From NCBI GenBank assembly GCA_036490215.1, contig DASXEH010000036.1, positions 62,001 to 126,000 on the forward strand: a stretch of 64,000 bases of DNA, written 5' to 3'. This DNA is from JASHSH01 sp036490215 (GTDB taxonomy: Bacteria > Pseudomonadota > Alphaproteobacteria > Rhodospirillales > Magnetospirillaceae). The notes under the pieces were generated by a model that had not been told where the DNA came from, searched no databases, and was given only the letters and a program-made list of their open reading frames with translations. Made by a program: the position numbers and the translations under genes. Below are positions 26,344 through 35,820 of this stretch, in pieces; position 1 is the first letter of the stretch, and the number at the start of each line of letters is the position of its first letter.

Positions 26344-27639
26344 TCAGAAGGTCTCGATACGAATAACGTGCGGTGGCTCGACCACCGCGCCGATCGCGGC
26401 AATGCGCTTGATCGCGCGCATCATGGCCGCCTCTTCCGTGTCATGGATGGTCATGACCACCGGCACCGTCTCACCCGGCGCACGGGCGCGCTGCAGCACC
26501 TGTTCCATCGACACTTCCTCGTCGCGCAACGCGGCCGCCACATCGGCGAAGACGCCGGGACGATCGAGCACCATCAGGCGCACGTAGTAACCACCGCGGC
26601 GCGTCGCCATCGGCGAGGCCTTGAGCGGCTCCAACTTCGCTGCCGGAACACCAAAGGCCGGCGCGCGCCGCCCCGAGGCGATATCGATCAGATCGGCGGC
26701 GACAGCCGAAGCCGTCGGCCCCGCACCGGCGCCACGCCCTTCGAATACAGTGCGGCCGACGAAATCGCCTTCGGCCACCACGGCGTTGAACACGCCTTCG
26801 ACATTGGAGATTGGTGAGGCCAGAGGCACCATGCAGGCATGGACGCGCTGCTCGATCCCCGCATCGGTGCGCCGCGCGATACCCAGGAGTTTGATGCGAT
26901 AGCCAAGTTCCTCGGCAAAACGGATATCCAGCGCCGAGACGTGGCGAATACCCTCCACATGCACCTTGCTGTGATCGACGCGCACGCCGAAGGCGAGGCT
27001 CGCCAGCACCGCCAGCTTGTGCGACGCGTCGAAGCCATCGATATCGGTGCTGGGATCGGCCTCGGCATAGCCGAGTTTCTGCGCATCGGCCAGAATGTCG
27101 CCGAAATCGCGGCCCGACTCGCGCATCGTGGTCAGGATGTAATTGCAGGTGCCGTTGAGGATGCCATAGATCTGCTGCACGCGATTGCCGGCCAAGCCTT
27201 CGCGCAGTGCTTTCAGAATCGGAATGCCGCCGGCGACTGACGACTCGAAGCCGAGTGCCACGCCGGCTTTTTCTGCAGCCGCCGCGATATCGGCACCACG
27301 CGCCGCCAGTAGCGCCTTGTTGGCCGTGACCAGATGGCGCTTCGCCGCGATGGCGTTGTCGACAACCTTGCCTGCGATTCCGTCAGCGCCGCCGATCAGT
27401 TCGACAACGATCTCGGCGTCTGCCGTCGACGCCATCTGCGCCGCGTCGTCGAACCACTGGATGCCATTCAACGGCACGCCGCGATCCTTCGACTTGTCGC
27501 GTGCGGAAATCGCCGAGATTTGAATCGGACGGCCCGCACGCGCGGCGATCAGATCGCCCTGTTGATGGAGCAGTTTGAGCAGACCGCCGCCAACCGTACC
27601 CAGGCCGGCGACCGCCACCTTCATCGGCTTTTCAGACAT
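26344..27639 (-). CDS. hom: homoserine dehydrogenase
   Basis: A 431-residue enzyme that reduces aspartate semialdehyde to homoserine with NAD(P)H, the branch point to threonine and methionine. The N-terminal Rossmann motif is GLGTVGGGLLKLL. The catalytic part contains YGILNGTCNYILT and YAEADPSTDIDGFDASHKLAVLA with the acidic/lysine residues used in catalysis. A C-terminal ACT domain (about residues 350-431, YYVRLMVLDRPGVFADVAAAL) is for feedback control by threonine. It lies 15 bases after the aminotransferase gene and 7 before recJ. In many alphaproteobacteria glpX lies between hom and recJ; it is absent here. Confidence 0.96.
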   Translation of the reverse strand: MSEKPMKVAVAGLGTVGGGLLKLLHQQGDLIAARAGRPIQISAISARDKSKDRGVPLNGIQWFDDAAQMASTADAEIVVELIGGADGIAGKVVDNAIAAKRHLVTANKALLAARGADIAAAAEKAGVALGFESSVAGGIPILKALREGLAGNRVQQIYGILNGTCNYILTTMRESGRDFGDILADAQKLGYAEADPSTDIDGFDASHKLAVLASLAFGVRVDHSKVHVEGIRHVSALDIRFAEELGYRIKLLGIARRTDAGIEQRVHACMVPLASPISNVEGVFNAVVAEGDFVGRTVFEGRGAGAGPTASAVAADLIDIASGRRAPAFGVPAAKLEPLKASPMATRRGGYYVRLMVLDRPGVFADVAAALRDEEVSMEQVLQRARAPGETVPVVMTIHDTEEAAMMRAIKRIAAIGAVVEPPHVIRIETF

Positions 27640-27654
27640 TTCTTATTTGAACTT

Positions 27655-28878
27655 TCAGCCAGAGGCGGCGCGGCGACGCTCTTCGGATTCCAATACTTGC
27701 GTGGAGCCGGCGAGGAAGGTCTTGATGCTGCGTACCGCCTGGCGGATGCGCTGACGATTCTCGACCAGTGCGATGCGCACGAAACCGTCGCCCGCATCGC
27801 CAAAACCTAGACCCGGCGCCACGGCCACTTTCGCTTCACGCATCAAAATCTTCGAGAACTCGAGCGAGCCGAGATGAGCGAAAGCCGGTGGGATCGGTGC
27901 CCAGGCGAACATCGAGGCCGGCGGACTCGGCACCTGCCAACCGGCCGCAGCGAGACCTTCGATCAGCACGTCGCGACGTTCCTTGTAGCGGCGACGGATT
28001 TCCTCGACGCAATCCTGCGGTCCGTTGAGCGCCGCGGTGGCCGCGACCTGGATCGGCGTGAAGGCGCCGTAGTCGAGATACGATTTGATGCGCGTCAATG
28101 CGCCGATCAGCGTCTTGTTGCCGGCGGCAAAACCGATGCGCCAGCCGGGCATGTTGTAGGTCTTCGACATCGAGGTGAATTCGATGGCCACGTCGCGCGC
28201 ACCCTTCACCTGCAGGATCGAGGGCGGCGGGTTGCCGTCGAAATAAATCTCGGCATAGGCGATGTCGGACAGGATGTAGATCTCGTGGCGGCGGCAGAAA
28301 TCGACCACCTCGCCATAGAAATCAAGATCGGCCACCAGCGCCGTCGGGTTCGACGGGTAGTTCAGCACCAGCGCGCTCGGCTTGCGCGAGGTCTGCTTCA
28401 TCGCCCGCTCGATCGCCTTCAAGAAGTTGGCGTCGGGCGTGACAGGCAGATGGCTGACCATGCCGCCGGCGATGATGAAGCCGTAGGGATGAATCGGATA
28501 GCTGGGATTGGGCACCAGCAGCACGTCGTTCGGGCCGGTGATCGCCTGCGCCAGATTGGCGAGGCCTTCCTTCGAGCCCAGCGTGACGATGCATTCCTTC
28601 TCGGGATCGAGTTCGACCCCGAAGCGGCGCTGATAGTACCCGGCCAGGGCCTTGCGCAGGCCCGGCACGCCGCGCGACATCGAATAGCGGTGGGCGCGCG
28701 GATTGCGCGCGGCCTCGACCAGTTTTTCGACGATATGCGGCGGCGTGGGCATATCGGGGTTGCCCATGCCGAAATCGATGATGTCGTCGCCGGCAGCTCG
28801 CGACTTCGCCTTCATCGCGTTGACTTCGGCGAAGACGTAAGGGGGAAGCCGTTGGAGACGATCGAATTCGGTCTGCAT
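27655..28878 (-). CDS. PLP-dependent aminotransferase, AlaC/LL-DAP-aminotransferase type
   Basis: A 407-residue class I/II aminotransferase. The PLP lysine is in FTSMSKTYNMPGWRIGF, with the substrate-binding Arg in the last 40 residues (VRIALVENRQRIRQA) and NYPSNPTA for the phosphate side. The start MQTEFDRLQRLPPYVFAEVN and DIIDFGMGNPDMPTPPHI match the alanine/aspartate aminotransferase group often found beside hom in alphaproteobacteria. It may supply alanine or act on aspartate/2-oxoglutarate; the exact substrate is not decided by sequence. ATG 28878 is well supported by homology. Transcribed with hom and recJ. Confidence 0.88.
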   Translation of the reverse strand: MQTEFDRLQRLPPYVFAEVNAMKAKSRAAGDDIIDFGMGNPDMPTPPHIVEKLVEAARNPRAHRYSMSRGVPGLRKALAGYYQRRFGVELDPEKECIVTLGSKEGLANLAQAITGPNDVLLVPNPSYPIHPYGFIIAGGMVSHLPVTPDANFLKAIERAMKQTSRKPSALVLNYPSNPTALVADLDFYGEVVDFCRRHEIYILSDIAYAEIYFDGNPPPSILQVKGARDVAIEFTSMSKTYNMPGWRIGFAAGNKTLIGALTRIKSYLDYGAFTPIQVAATAALNGPQDCVEEIRRRYKERRDVLIEGLAAAGWQVPSPPASMFAWAPIPPAFAHLGSLEFSKILMREAKVAVAPGLGFGDAGDGFVRIALVENRQRIRQAVRSIKTFLAGSTQVLESEERRRAASG

Positions 28879-28986
28879 GGACGTTTGAGCCTCGATTCAC
28901 GACCCGCGCAAAAGCACGACAGCCGTTGTTTAACTTAGTGCGGACCGGGTTGTCGAGAATCCAACGTTCCGGGCCGCGACTTATCC

Positions 28987-30423
28987 TCAATAGGCAGCGA
29001 ACACCTCGACATAGTCGCCGGCTGTTTCGCCTGTGGCACCGGCGTAAATCTTAGTGGCCGGCACGCCCATTTTTTCCAGGGCGCGCGCAACGGCAGCGGC
29101 GCGTTCGGCTGCCAACGATCGGTTCGACTCGCGATTGGCCGAAGCGCTGACGTCGAGTCGTGGGCTGTCGGAGTGCCCGATGATGCCGATTTTGGCGGCG
29201 CCCTTGCTGTTGCGATAGACCTCGACCACCGAGCGCAGATCGGCGTCGTTGGTTTGGGTCAGGTCGGCGGTTCCCTCGCCGAAAGCGATCTGGGCCACTT
29301 GGAAGCTGGCGGCGGCCTTGTTCTGATCAAGCGCAGCCAACGGGTGGGCGCCGCCACTGCCATGGGTCGGCGTCACCTTGCTGTTGGGTACCGCACCCGA
29401 GTCACTGATCATGTCACTACTGCCGGCCCCCGGAGATGGCGTGGCATAGCTGGTTTGTTGAGCCGGAGCGTTCGACCCGGCCGAGAACTCGGCTAGACGC
29501 TCGCGATAGGTGTCGCCCACCACATCGCCGGTCGCGGCCCGGCGCGGCGCCGGGGCTGGTGCCGAAGCTGCAGGAGCCGGACTCGGCGCTGGCGTAGCGG
29601 CGGCCACCTGTTGCGGTGCGGGTGCGAGTGCCGGCGCAGGCGTTGGGGCCGGAGCGGGTGCCGCGGCGGCAACCGGCTTAGGCGTTGGAGTAGAAGCTGG
29701 CGTCGGCACAGGTGCGGCCGCCGCTTGCGTGACAGGCTGCGGCGCGGGTGTCGATTTGGTATTCGGCATCGGTTCGTCGAGTTGAACCCGGGCAGACGGC
29801 GCAACAACCGAGTCCGAATCCGTGTCCGCCGCCGCCATCTTCTGTGGGGCCGGCTGCGTATCATTCGACGTTTGCGGCTTGGTATCCGGCGCCGGCGCGG
29901 GCGGCTGGTTTGCCGTAGGACCCACAGGGGCTCCAGGCGTGGCGGGAGCCGCCGCTTGCGACGGCTGGGTCGCAACTGGCGGAGTCGCCGGCGTCGGCGC
30001 GGCCGGCGCTGCGGTTTCCGAGGTGGTGGCCGGAGCTGCGGCCGAGGCGGTCGACGTACCCTCCGCCGCATTCAACGGACGGGTGGGATCGCCTTCGCGC
30101 TTTTGCTCGGCTTCGGTGTATTGCGCGTTCTGTCGATCCGCGACCAGAGAGTCGGCGATGGCCTGTCGTTCGGTGGGCGACTCGGTCTTCGGCCGCTGAT
30201 CATTACCCAGTTGGGGCTTATCGGCGGGCTCCACCGGCGCGCCGGGAACATCCGGCGGCAGCGGGCTGTTGTTATCGAACAGGCCCGACACCCAGTCGCT
30301 GGCTCCCGAGGCGATACCGCTCGGGTCCACATCGGAACAGGCCGCCAAACCGGCTAGCCCCAAAACAGCGACCGCCCCCCGAAGTCCGGCCCAACCGATC
30401 ATTCCGCCACCCATCCTCTGCAT
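28987..30423 (-). CDS. OmpA-family lipoprotein with a long Pro/Ala-rich linker
   Basis: A 478-residue protein. The signal peptide ends in a lipobox (LGLAGLAAC; Cys about residue 29). Residues about 70-330 are very rich in Pro, Ala, Thr and Gln (PAPTPAP-type stretches), a flexible spacer able to cross the periplasm. The C-terminal OmpA domain has IAFGEGTADLTQTNDADL, IIGHSDSP and NRSLAAERAAAVARALEKMGV, which bind peptidoglycan. ATG 30423 is chosen as the last start before the hydrophobic part that leaves basic residues; other ATGs at 30483 and 30402 are possible. It is divergent from phaC. Confidence 0.8.
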   Translation of the reverse strand: MQRMGGGMIGWAGLRGAVAVLGLAGLAACSDVDPSGIASGASDWVSGLFDNNSPLPPDVPGAPVEPADKPQLGNDQRPKTESPTERQAIADSLVADRQNAQYTEAEQKREGDPTRPLNAAEGTSTASAAAPATTSETAAPAAPTPATPPVATQPSQAAAPATPGAPVGPTANQPPAPAPDTKPQTSNDTQPAPQKMAAADTDSDSVVAPSARVQLDEPMPNTKSTPAPQPVTQAAAAPVPTPASTPTPKPVAAAAPAPAPTPAPALAPAPQQVAAATPAPSPAPAASAPAPAPRRAATGDVVGDTYRERLAEFSAGSNAPAQQTSYATPSPGAGSSDMISDSGAVPNSKVTPTHGSGGAHPLAALDQNKAAASFQVAQIAFGEGTADLTQTNDADLRSVVEVYRNSKGAAKIGIIGHSDSPRLDVSASANRESNRSLAAERAAAVARALEKMGVPATKIYAGATGETAGDYVEVFAAY

Positions 30424-30574
30424 TGATTTCGCAACCCTGTATGGTTGTCCCTTGATTTCGATAATAAATTTGCGCCCGGCCATACCCATGTCCCTGGAGG
30501 CGATTATATAGTGGTGGTATGATTCTGCCCAGGGCAGACCTTGACCGCCCGGCCCGGACGCAAAGGGAGACCAC

Positions 30575-32491
30575 ATGAGCGACAAAGCTCAGACACCCAA
30601 GGATAAAGCGGCCGCCAAATCGTCCTCTGGCCCCACCCCTGGCCTGTCGCCCAATCCATCCAAAGCCGCCGATGTCCGGATGCCCGACCCCCAGGTGGTC
30701 GCCCGGGCCATGACCGGTATCGCCGAGCGCAGTCAGCGGATCGTCACCGACTTCCTGGTCCGACAGGCCTCCCAGTCCTCCGACGGATCGCGCGGCAACT
30801 TCGATCCGCTGAATATCGGCGGCGCCTTTCTACAAATGACCGCGACGCTGATGACCGATCCTGCGCGCCTGGTCGAAGCCCAGATGAATCTGTGGCGCGA
30901 TTATATGCAGCTTTGGCAGAACACCGCGCGGCGGCTGATGGGCGACGACGACGCCCAGCCGGTGGTGGAGCCCGAGAAGTCCGACAAGCGCTTCAAGGAC
31001 GATGTCTGGCAGGAAAACGAGGTCTTCGATTTCATCAAGCAGAGCTATCTGCTCTCCGCCCGCTGGATCCAGGGCGTGGTCGGCGGCGTCCAAGGGCTCG
31101 ACGAGCACACCGCGCGCAAGGTCGATTTCTACACACGCCAGTTCGTCGATGCGATGGCGCCATCGAACTTCGTGCTCACCAATCCCGAAGTGCTGCGCGC
31201 CACTGCCGAGACCGGCGGCGAAAATCTGATCAAGGGCCTCAACAATCTGCTCGCCGATCTTGAGCGCGGCAAAGGTAAGCTTGCGATCAAGATGACCGAT
31301 CTGGCCGCATTCAAGGTGGGCGAAAATATAGCCACCACGCCAGGCAAAGTCGTCTTTCAGAACGATCTGATGCAGTTGATCCAATACGCGCCGACGACCG
31401 AGAAAGTCTATCAGCGCCCTCTGCTGGTGATCCCCCCTTGGATCAACAAGTATTACATTCTCGATCTGCGCCCGAAGAACTCGTTCGTGCGTTGGGCGGT
31501 CGAACAAGGGCATACCGTTTTTGTCGTCTCCTGGGTCAACCCGGACGCCCATCTCGCGGCCAAGACCTTCGACGACTACATGAAGGAAGGCCCCCTCGCC
31601 GCGCTCGACGCCATCGAGGCCGCGACCGGCGAGCAACAGGTCGATGTGGTCGGCTATTGCCTGGGCGGCACTCTGCTCGCCTGCACGCTGGCCTATATGG
31701 CCACCCGTAAGGACGAGCGCTTTGTTTCCGCGACGTTCATGGCCTCGCTGGTCGACTTCCACGAGGCTGGCGACCTGACCGTATTCATCGACGAGGCGCA
31801 GCTTCAGTCGCTCGAAGAGAAAATGGATCAGCGCGGTTATCTCTCGGGTTCCGAGATGGCAACCACCTTCAACATGCTGCGCGCCAACGACCTGATCTGG
31901 TCCTTCGTTGTGAACAACTATTTGTTGGGCAAGGATCCCTTCCCCTTCGATTTGCTCTATTGGAATTCCGATGCGACGCGCATGCCGGCGGCGATGCACA
32001 GCTTCTATCTGCGCAAATTGTATCTCGAGAACCGCCTGATCGAGCCGGGCGGCATCAGCATCGCGCGCACGCCGATCGACCTGCGTAACCTCAAGTTGCC
32101 GATCTACATCATTTCGACGCGCGAGGACCACATCGCGCCATGGAAATCGACCTATGCCGCGACCCAGCTCTATCAGGGGCCGGTACGTTTCGTGCTGGCG
32201 GCATCAGGCCATATCGCGGGTATCGTCAATCCGCCCGAGGCGAAGAAATACAATTACTGGACCAACAGCAAGAAACCGCCGCGCACGGCCGATGCCTGGC
32301 TGGAAGGCGCCCAAGCGCATGATGGTTCCTGGTGGCCCGACTGGCAGGCCTGGATCGAGAAATACGCCGGCGAGAAGAGCATTGCCCCGCGCATTCCCGG
32401 TGTCGGCAAGTTGAAGGCAATCGAAGATGCGCCCGGCAGCTATGTACGCGTATCGAGCGACGAGGGAAACGCCGACGCGCCGAAACAGTAG
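30575..32491 (+). CDS. phaC: class I poly(3-hydroxyalkanoate) synthase
   Basis: A 638-residue enzyme that polymerises hydroxyacyl-CoA to storage polyester on granules. The lipase-like box is GYCLGG with the nucleophile Cys362, preceded by VDVVGY. The catalytic Asp is in STREDHIAPW and the His in ASGHIAGIVNPP. The N-terminal region has FDPLNIGGAFLQM and the typical class I FVLTNPEVLRATAETGGENLIKGL. The first 40 residues are a Lys/Ala/Pro-rich extension. ATG 30575 is used. No phaP, phaR, phaA or phaB is in view. Confidence 0.96.
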   Translation: MSDKAQTPKDKAAAKSSSGPTPGLSPNPSKAADVRMPDPQVVARAMTGIAERSQRIVTDFLVRQASQSSDGSRGNFDPLNIGGAFLQMTATLMTDPARLVEAQMNLWRDYMQLWQNTARRLMGDDDAQPVVEPEKSDKRFKDDVWQENEVFDFIKQSYLLSARWIQGVVGGVQGLDEHTARKVDFYTRQFVDAMAPSNFVLTNPEVLRATAETGGENLIKGLNNLLADLERGKGKLAIKMTDLAAFKVGENIATTPGKVVFQNDLMQLIQYAPTTEKVYQRPLLVIPPWINKYYILDLRPKNSFVRWAVEQGHTVFVVSWVNPDAHLAAKTFDDYMKEGPLAALDAIEAATGEQQVDVVGYCLGGTLLACTLAYMATRKDERFVSATFMASLVDFHEAGDLTVFIDEAQLQSLEEKMDQRGYLSGSEMATTFNMLRANDLIWSFVVNNYLLGKDPFPFDLLYWNSDATRMPAAMHSFYLRKLYLENRLIEPGGISIARTPIDLRNLKLPIYIISTREDHIAPWKSTYAATQLYQGPVRFVLAASGHIAGIVNPPEAKKYNYWTNSKKPPRTADAWLEGAQAHDGSWWPDWQAWIEKYAGEKSIAPRIPGVGKLKAIEDAPGSYVRVSSDEGNADAPKQ

Positions 32492-32640
32492 GCGTTAATC
32501 CTTAGGGCAAACGGGATAACGCATGCCTGTCAGGCGCGTTGCTTGCGTTTTCGCTGTTCAAGCTACTCCATGATTTGAGTAGGATGCCCGCATTCCGGGG
32601 CGGCCTCTTTTGCCGGAAATGATCTGAATAACGGGGCTTT

Positions 32641-34908
32641 ATGGTCGACGACCAGTCGGACCTTCTTGCATTTAGCGACGACGAGAATGGTCCGGAACAG
32701 CCGATTTCGATCCGCACCAATTTTCGCCGCCTCGGGAAGCTCGTCGCCCCCTATGGCGTAGACGCTATCGTCATCCTGGCGGCGCTGCTGATCGAGATGA
32801 CCTTCTACGCCTTCCTGCCCTTCTCATTCAAATTCATCGTCGACTTCGGCCTGGTCGGCCACGACCATTTCCTGCTGATCGCCATCGTCGTGGCGCTGGC
32901 CCTTGGTGCCGTGATCGCCTCGGCTGTGGGCTTGGGCCGCGACTACCTCTACGCGCGGCTGTCAGCCAATATGATGCGCGACCTACGGCAGGCGATGTTC
33001 GACAAGCTGCAATGGCTGTCGATGGATTATTTCTACCGCGTGCGCGTCGGCGACATTCTATCGCGCTTCTCCGGCGACCTCGGCTCGCTCGAAACCGCGC
33101 TGACCAACGCACTATCCTGGGGCGTGCTGCCCGCACTCGATGTCGTGGCGACGACAGTCCTGCTCTTCGTGCTCGATTGGCGCCTCGCGTTGCTGGCCAT
33201 GCTCGTCTGGCCGCTGTGCCTGTTCGGGCCGCGCATATTGGCGCCGCGCGCTATCGCCGCCAGCTATGTGCGCAAGGAAATCGACGGCACCGCAATCGCT
33301 TTGGTGCAGGAAAACGTAGTTTCGCAGCCGGTAGTAAAAGCCTTCGGCCTCGAAGACACGGCGCGCACCGGGTTCAGCGATTGGAACAGCAAACTGGGCC
33401 GCAGCGTGCTGCGCGTCAGCTTCTTCTCCGCGATGGTCGAGCGGTCGGCCGGCATCGGCATCATGCTGCTGCAGGTCCTGGTGCTGGGTGTGGGCGCTTG
33501 GATGGCGTCCAACGATCAGATCACCATAGGTACGTTGGCATCGTTCCAAGCGCTGTTCCTCAACCTGTCCTATTCTCTGTCCTATACGATGCAGTATCTG
33601 CCATCGCTGATTCAGGCGGCCGGAAGCCTGCAGCGCATCAACGAACTGCTCGATGAATTGCCGGGCGTTTCGGATTCGGCCCCGGCGAAACCGTTGCCAA
33701 AGGTCGAGCGCGGGATCGTTTTCGAAGACGTATCGTTCGGCTATACAGCCGCGACGCCGACGCTGAAGCACATCAACCTCTCCATCCCGGTCAATTTCTC
33801 AGTCGCTTTCGTCGGCGCCAGCGGCTCGGGCAAGAGTACGATCCTCAATCTTCTGTTGCGCCTGTACGAGCCGCAGTCGGGGCGTATCACGCTCGACGGC
33901 ATCGACCTACGCGACTCAACCCAAGCGTCGTTGCGCGCCCAGATGAGCGTCGTCTTCCAGGACAGTTTCTTGTTCAACGTCTCCGCCGCCGACAACATCC
34001 GCCTGGGCAAGCTCGATGCGACGCGCGCGGAAATCGAGGCGGCAGCCAAAGCCGCTGAGATTCACGAAACGCTCGCCGCTCTGCCGCTGGGCTATGACAC
34101 GCCGCTGGGCGAACGTGGCAGCCGCCTGTCGGGCGGACAGCGCCAGCGTGTGGCCATCGCGCGCGCCATCCTGCGTAATCCGCACATCCTCGTTTTGGAC
34201 GAAGCAACATCGGCGCTCGATCCGGGCTCGGATGCGGCAATCAACGCAACCCTCTCGCGACTGGCCAAGGGCCGCATGGTTGTGTCGGTGACGCATCGAC
34301 TGGCGTCTGCCACCAATTGTGACCGCATCTTCGTGCTCGACCATGGCCAGCTCGTGGAAGCCGGCACCCATGAGGAACTGCTCGCGCGCCGAGACCACTA
34401 TTGGCGCCTGTGGAACAAGCAAAGCGGCTTCAGCGTCAGCGCCGAAGGCAACCACGCGACGATCGAGCCGGATCGTCTGCGCAGCCTGCCCGTGCTCGAG
34501 CATGTCGACGAATCGATGCTGACCGAGGTGGCGCGCCTCTTCACCACCGAGCAGCATCCGGCGGGCCGCACCATCATGCACGAAGGCGACCACGGCGACC
34601 GTTTCTATATCGTCGTCCGCGGCTCGGTCGAAATCGTGAAGGGTCTGGAAAACGAAGGCGCGACACCACGCCGCCTGGCCGTGCTCGAAGACGGCGATCA
34701 TTTCGGCGAAATCGCATTGCTTCAAGACGTGCCGCGCACCGCAAGCGTGCGCACCCTGACGCCTTGCACTCTGCTCTCACTCTCGGCAGAGCAGTTCAAC
34801 TACCTCGTCGAACGCGCCCCACAGATGAAGGTCCGCATGGAGCAACTACTGGCCGAGCGGCTCGCCAGTCATGCCGATCCCGATCTGCCGCGCTCGACGC
34901 CATCATGA
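32641..34908 (+). CDS. ABC exporter with fused C-terminal cyclic-nucleotide-binding domain
   Basis: A 755-residue half-exporter. The first 320 residues have six membrane segments of the type I exporter fold. The nucleotide-binding domain carries Walker A GASGSGKST, signature LSGGQRQR, Walker B ILVLDEATS and the H-loop VTHRL, from about residue 360 to 590. Residues about 615-740 form a cNMP-binding (CAP-like) domain: HEGDHGDRFYIVVRGSVEIV, then DGDHFGEIALLQDVPRTASVRT with the phosphate-binding FGE...R-T-A pattern. A second-messenger-gated exporter is therefore likely. A homodimer is expected. Its stop overlaps the start of the SET-domain gene. ATG 32641 is clear. Substrate unknown. Confidence 0.93.
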   Translation: MVDDQSDLLAFSDDENGPEQPISIRTNFRRLGKLVAPYGVDAIVILAALLIEMTFYAFLPFSFKFIVDFGLVGHDHFLLIAIVVALALGAVIASAVGLGRDYLYARLSANMMRDLRQAMFDKLQWLSMDYFYRVRVGDILSRFSGDLGSLETALTNALSWGVLPALDVVATTVLLFVLDWRLALLAMLVWPLCLFGPRILAPRAIAASYVRKEIDGTAIALVQENVVSQPVVKAFGLEDTARTGFSDWNSKLGRSVLRVSFFSAMVERSAGIGIMLLQVLVLGVGAWMASNDQITIGTLASFQALFLNLSYSLSYTMQYLPSLIQAAGSLQRINELLDELPGVSDSAPAKPLPKVERGIVFEDVSFGYTAATPTLKHINLSIPVNFSVAFVGASGSGKSTILNLLLRLYEPQSGRITLDGIDLRDSTQASLRAQMSVVFQDSFLFNVSAADNIRLGKLDATRAEIEAAAKAAEIHETLAALPLGYDTPLGERGSRLSGGQRQRVAIARAILRNPHILVLDEATSALDPGSDAAINATLSRLAKGRMVVSVTHRLASATNCDRIFVLDHGQLVEAGTHEELLARRDHYWRLWNKQSGFSVSAEGNHATIEPDRLRSLPVLEHVDESMLTEVARLFTTEQHPAGRTIMHEGDHGDRFYIVVRGSVEIVKGLENEGATPRRLAVLEDGDHFGEIALLQDVPRTASVRTLTPCTLLSLSAEQFNYLVERAPQMKVRMEQLLAERLASHADPDLPRSTPS

Positions 34909-35498
34909 TCCATCCCGACACGGAACTCCGCTTCATCGACGACACGGTGGGCTTTGGTGTTTTCGCGACCGCCCCGATCCCGCGCGGAACGATCGTGTGG
35001 GTCCTGTGCCGCTTCGATATCGTTCTCACGCCGGACGATGTACGCAACCTGCCGGCCGCCTATCGACCGATCGTCGAGACCTACGCCTATGGCAATCCGG
35101 ACGGCAACCGAGTCCTCTGCTGGGACCATGGCCGTAGCGTCAATCACAGCTGCGCTCCTGCGATGCGTGGCCTCGGCACGCAGATGGAGATCGCCGTGCG
35201 CGATATCGCTGCCGGCGCGCAGCTCACCTGCGAATACGGCAGCCTCAACCTGACTTACGACCTGCAGTGCAGATGCGGCGCGCCTAATTGCCGCGGCACC
35301 ATCAAACCCGACGATGTTCTTCGGCTCGGAGAACAGTGGGACCGGGAAGTCGCTGAAGCCCTACCCTTCGCGGCCAAAGTTCCTCAGCCGCTGCTCGACT
35401 TCGCGCGTGACACCTGCGAATTCTGGGATTGGGCGAATGGTAAGACTGCAGTCCCCAGCCACCGCAGCAATCACGTCGGCGCCGCTTCGAACATCTGA
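34905..35498 (+). CDS. SET-domain protein (putative lysine methyltransferase)
   Basis: A 197-residue protein. The SET motifs are in order: GFGVFATAPIPRGTIVW (residues 16-32), NHSC (80-83) in RSVNHSCAPAM, CEYG (109-112) and a post-SET-like cysteine cluster CRCGAPNC (122-129). In the SET fold these bind S-adenosylmethionine and the lysine channel, and the cysteines bind zinc. Bacterial SET proteins are less common than eukaryotic ones, and may modify ribosomal or chromatin-like proteins. ATG 34905 overlaps the stop of the ABC exporter (ATGA), so the two are translationally coupled; this placement is odd. The extended open frame upstream (34401) is a shadow of the ABC gene. Confidence 0.88.
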   Translation: MIHPDTELRFIDDTVGFGVFATAPIPRGTIVWVLCRFDIVLTPDDVRNLPAAYRPIVETYAYGNPDGNRVLCWDHGRSVNHSCAPAMRGLGTQMEIAVRDIAAGAQLTCEYGSLNLTYDLQCRCGAPNCRGTIKPDDVLRLGEQWDREVAEALPFAAKVPQPLLDFARDTCEFWDWANGKTAVPSHRSNHVGAASNI

Positions 35499-35820
35499 CG
35501 CGTATCTGACGGACATCCGACGATCCGCTTCGCCAATCACAGCTTTAGCTAAGATAGCCTTTGGTGAAAACCTTGCTTTTCAATAGATATTTGTCCGAAC
35601 GACATCCGTGGTTGCCGTCACTAGCACCGCATCAACCTTCCCCATATAATTAATTCGCATCATAGTCGGGAGCTCTTGCTTCCGGGATTCAACTAACGAA
35701 TGGGCGCTTACCCGCAAGTCGGCCAGCGTATCTTCGTTGAGGTGAAGATAGCGTGGCCTTCGATCGTTGCGGTGATCCTGAGCGTTGTTTAAGCCCTTTC
35801 AATCCGTCTTTCGTCCGTTG
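35499..35820. other. 322-base gap without a recognised gene
   Basis: The stretch is more A/T-rich than its surroundings and contains an ataattaatt run near 35646-35655. No coding frame with normal composition is seen. It probably contains the promoter of the hybrid kinase. Confidence 0.4.

Noticed and set aside
30830..32131. 433-codon minus-strand open frame opposite phaC
   Set aside because: The catalytic motifs of PhaC are on the plus strand; the antisense product has no family features.
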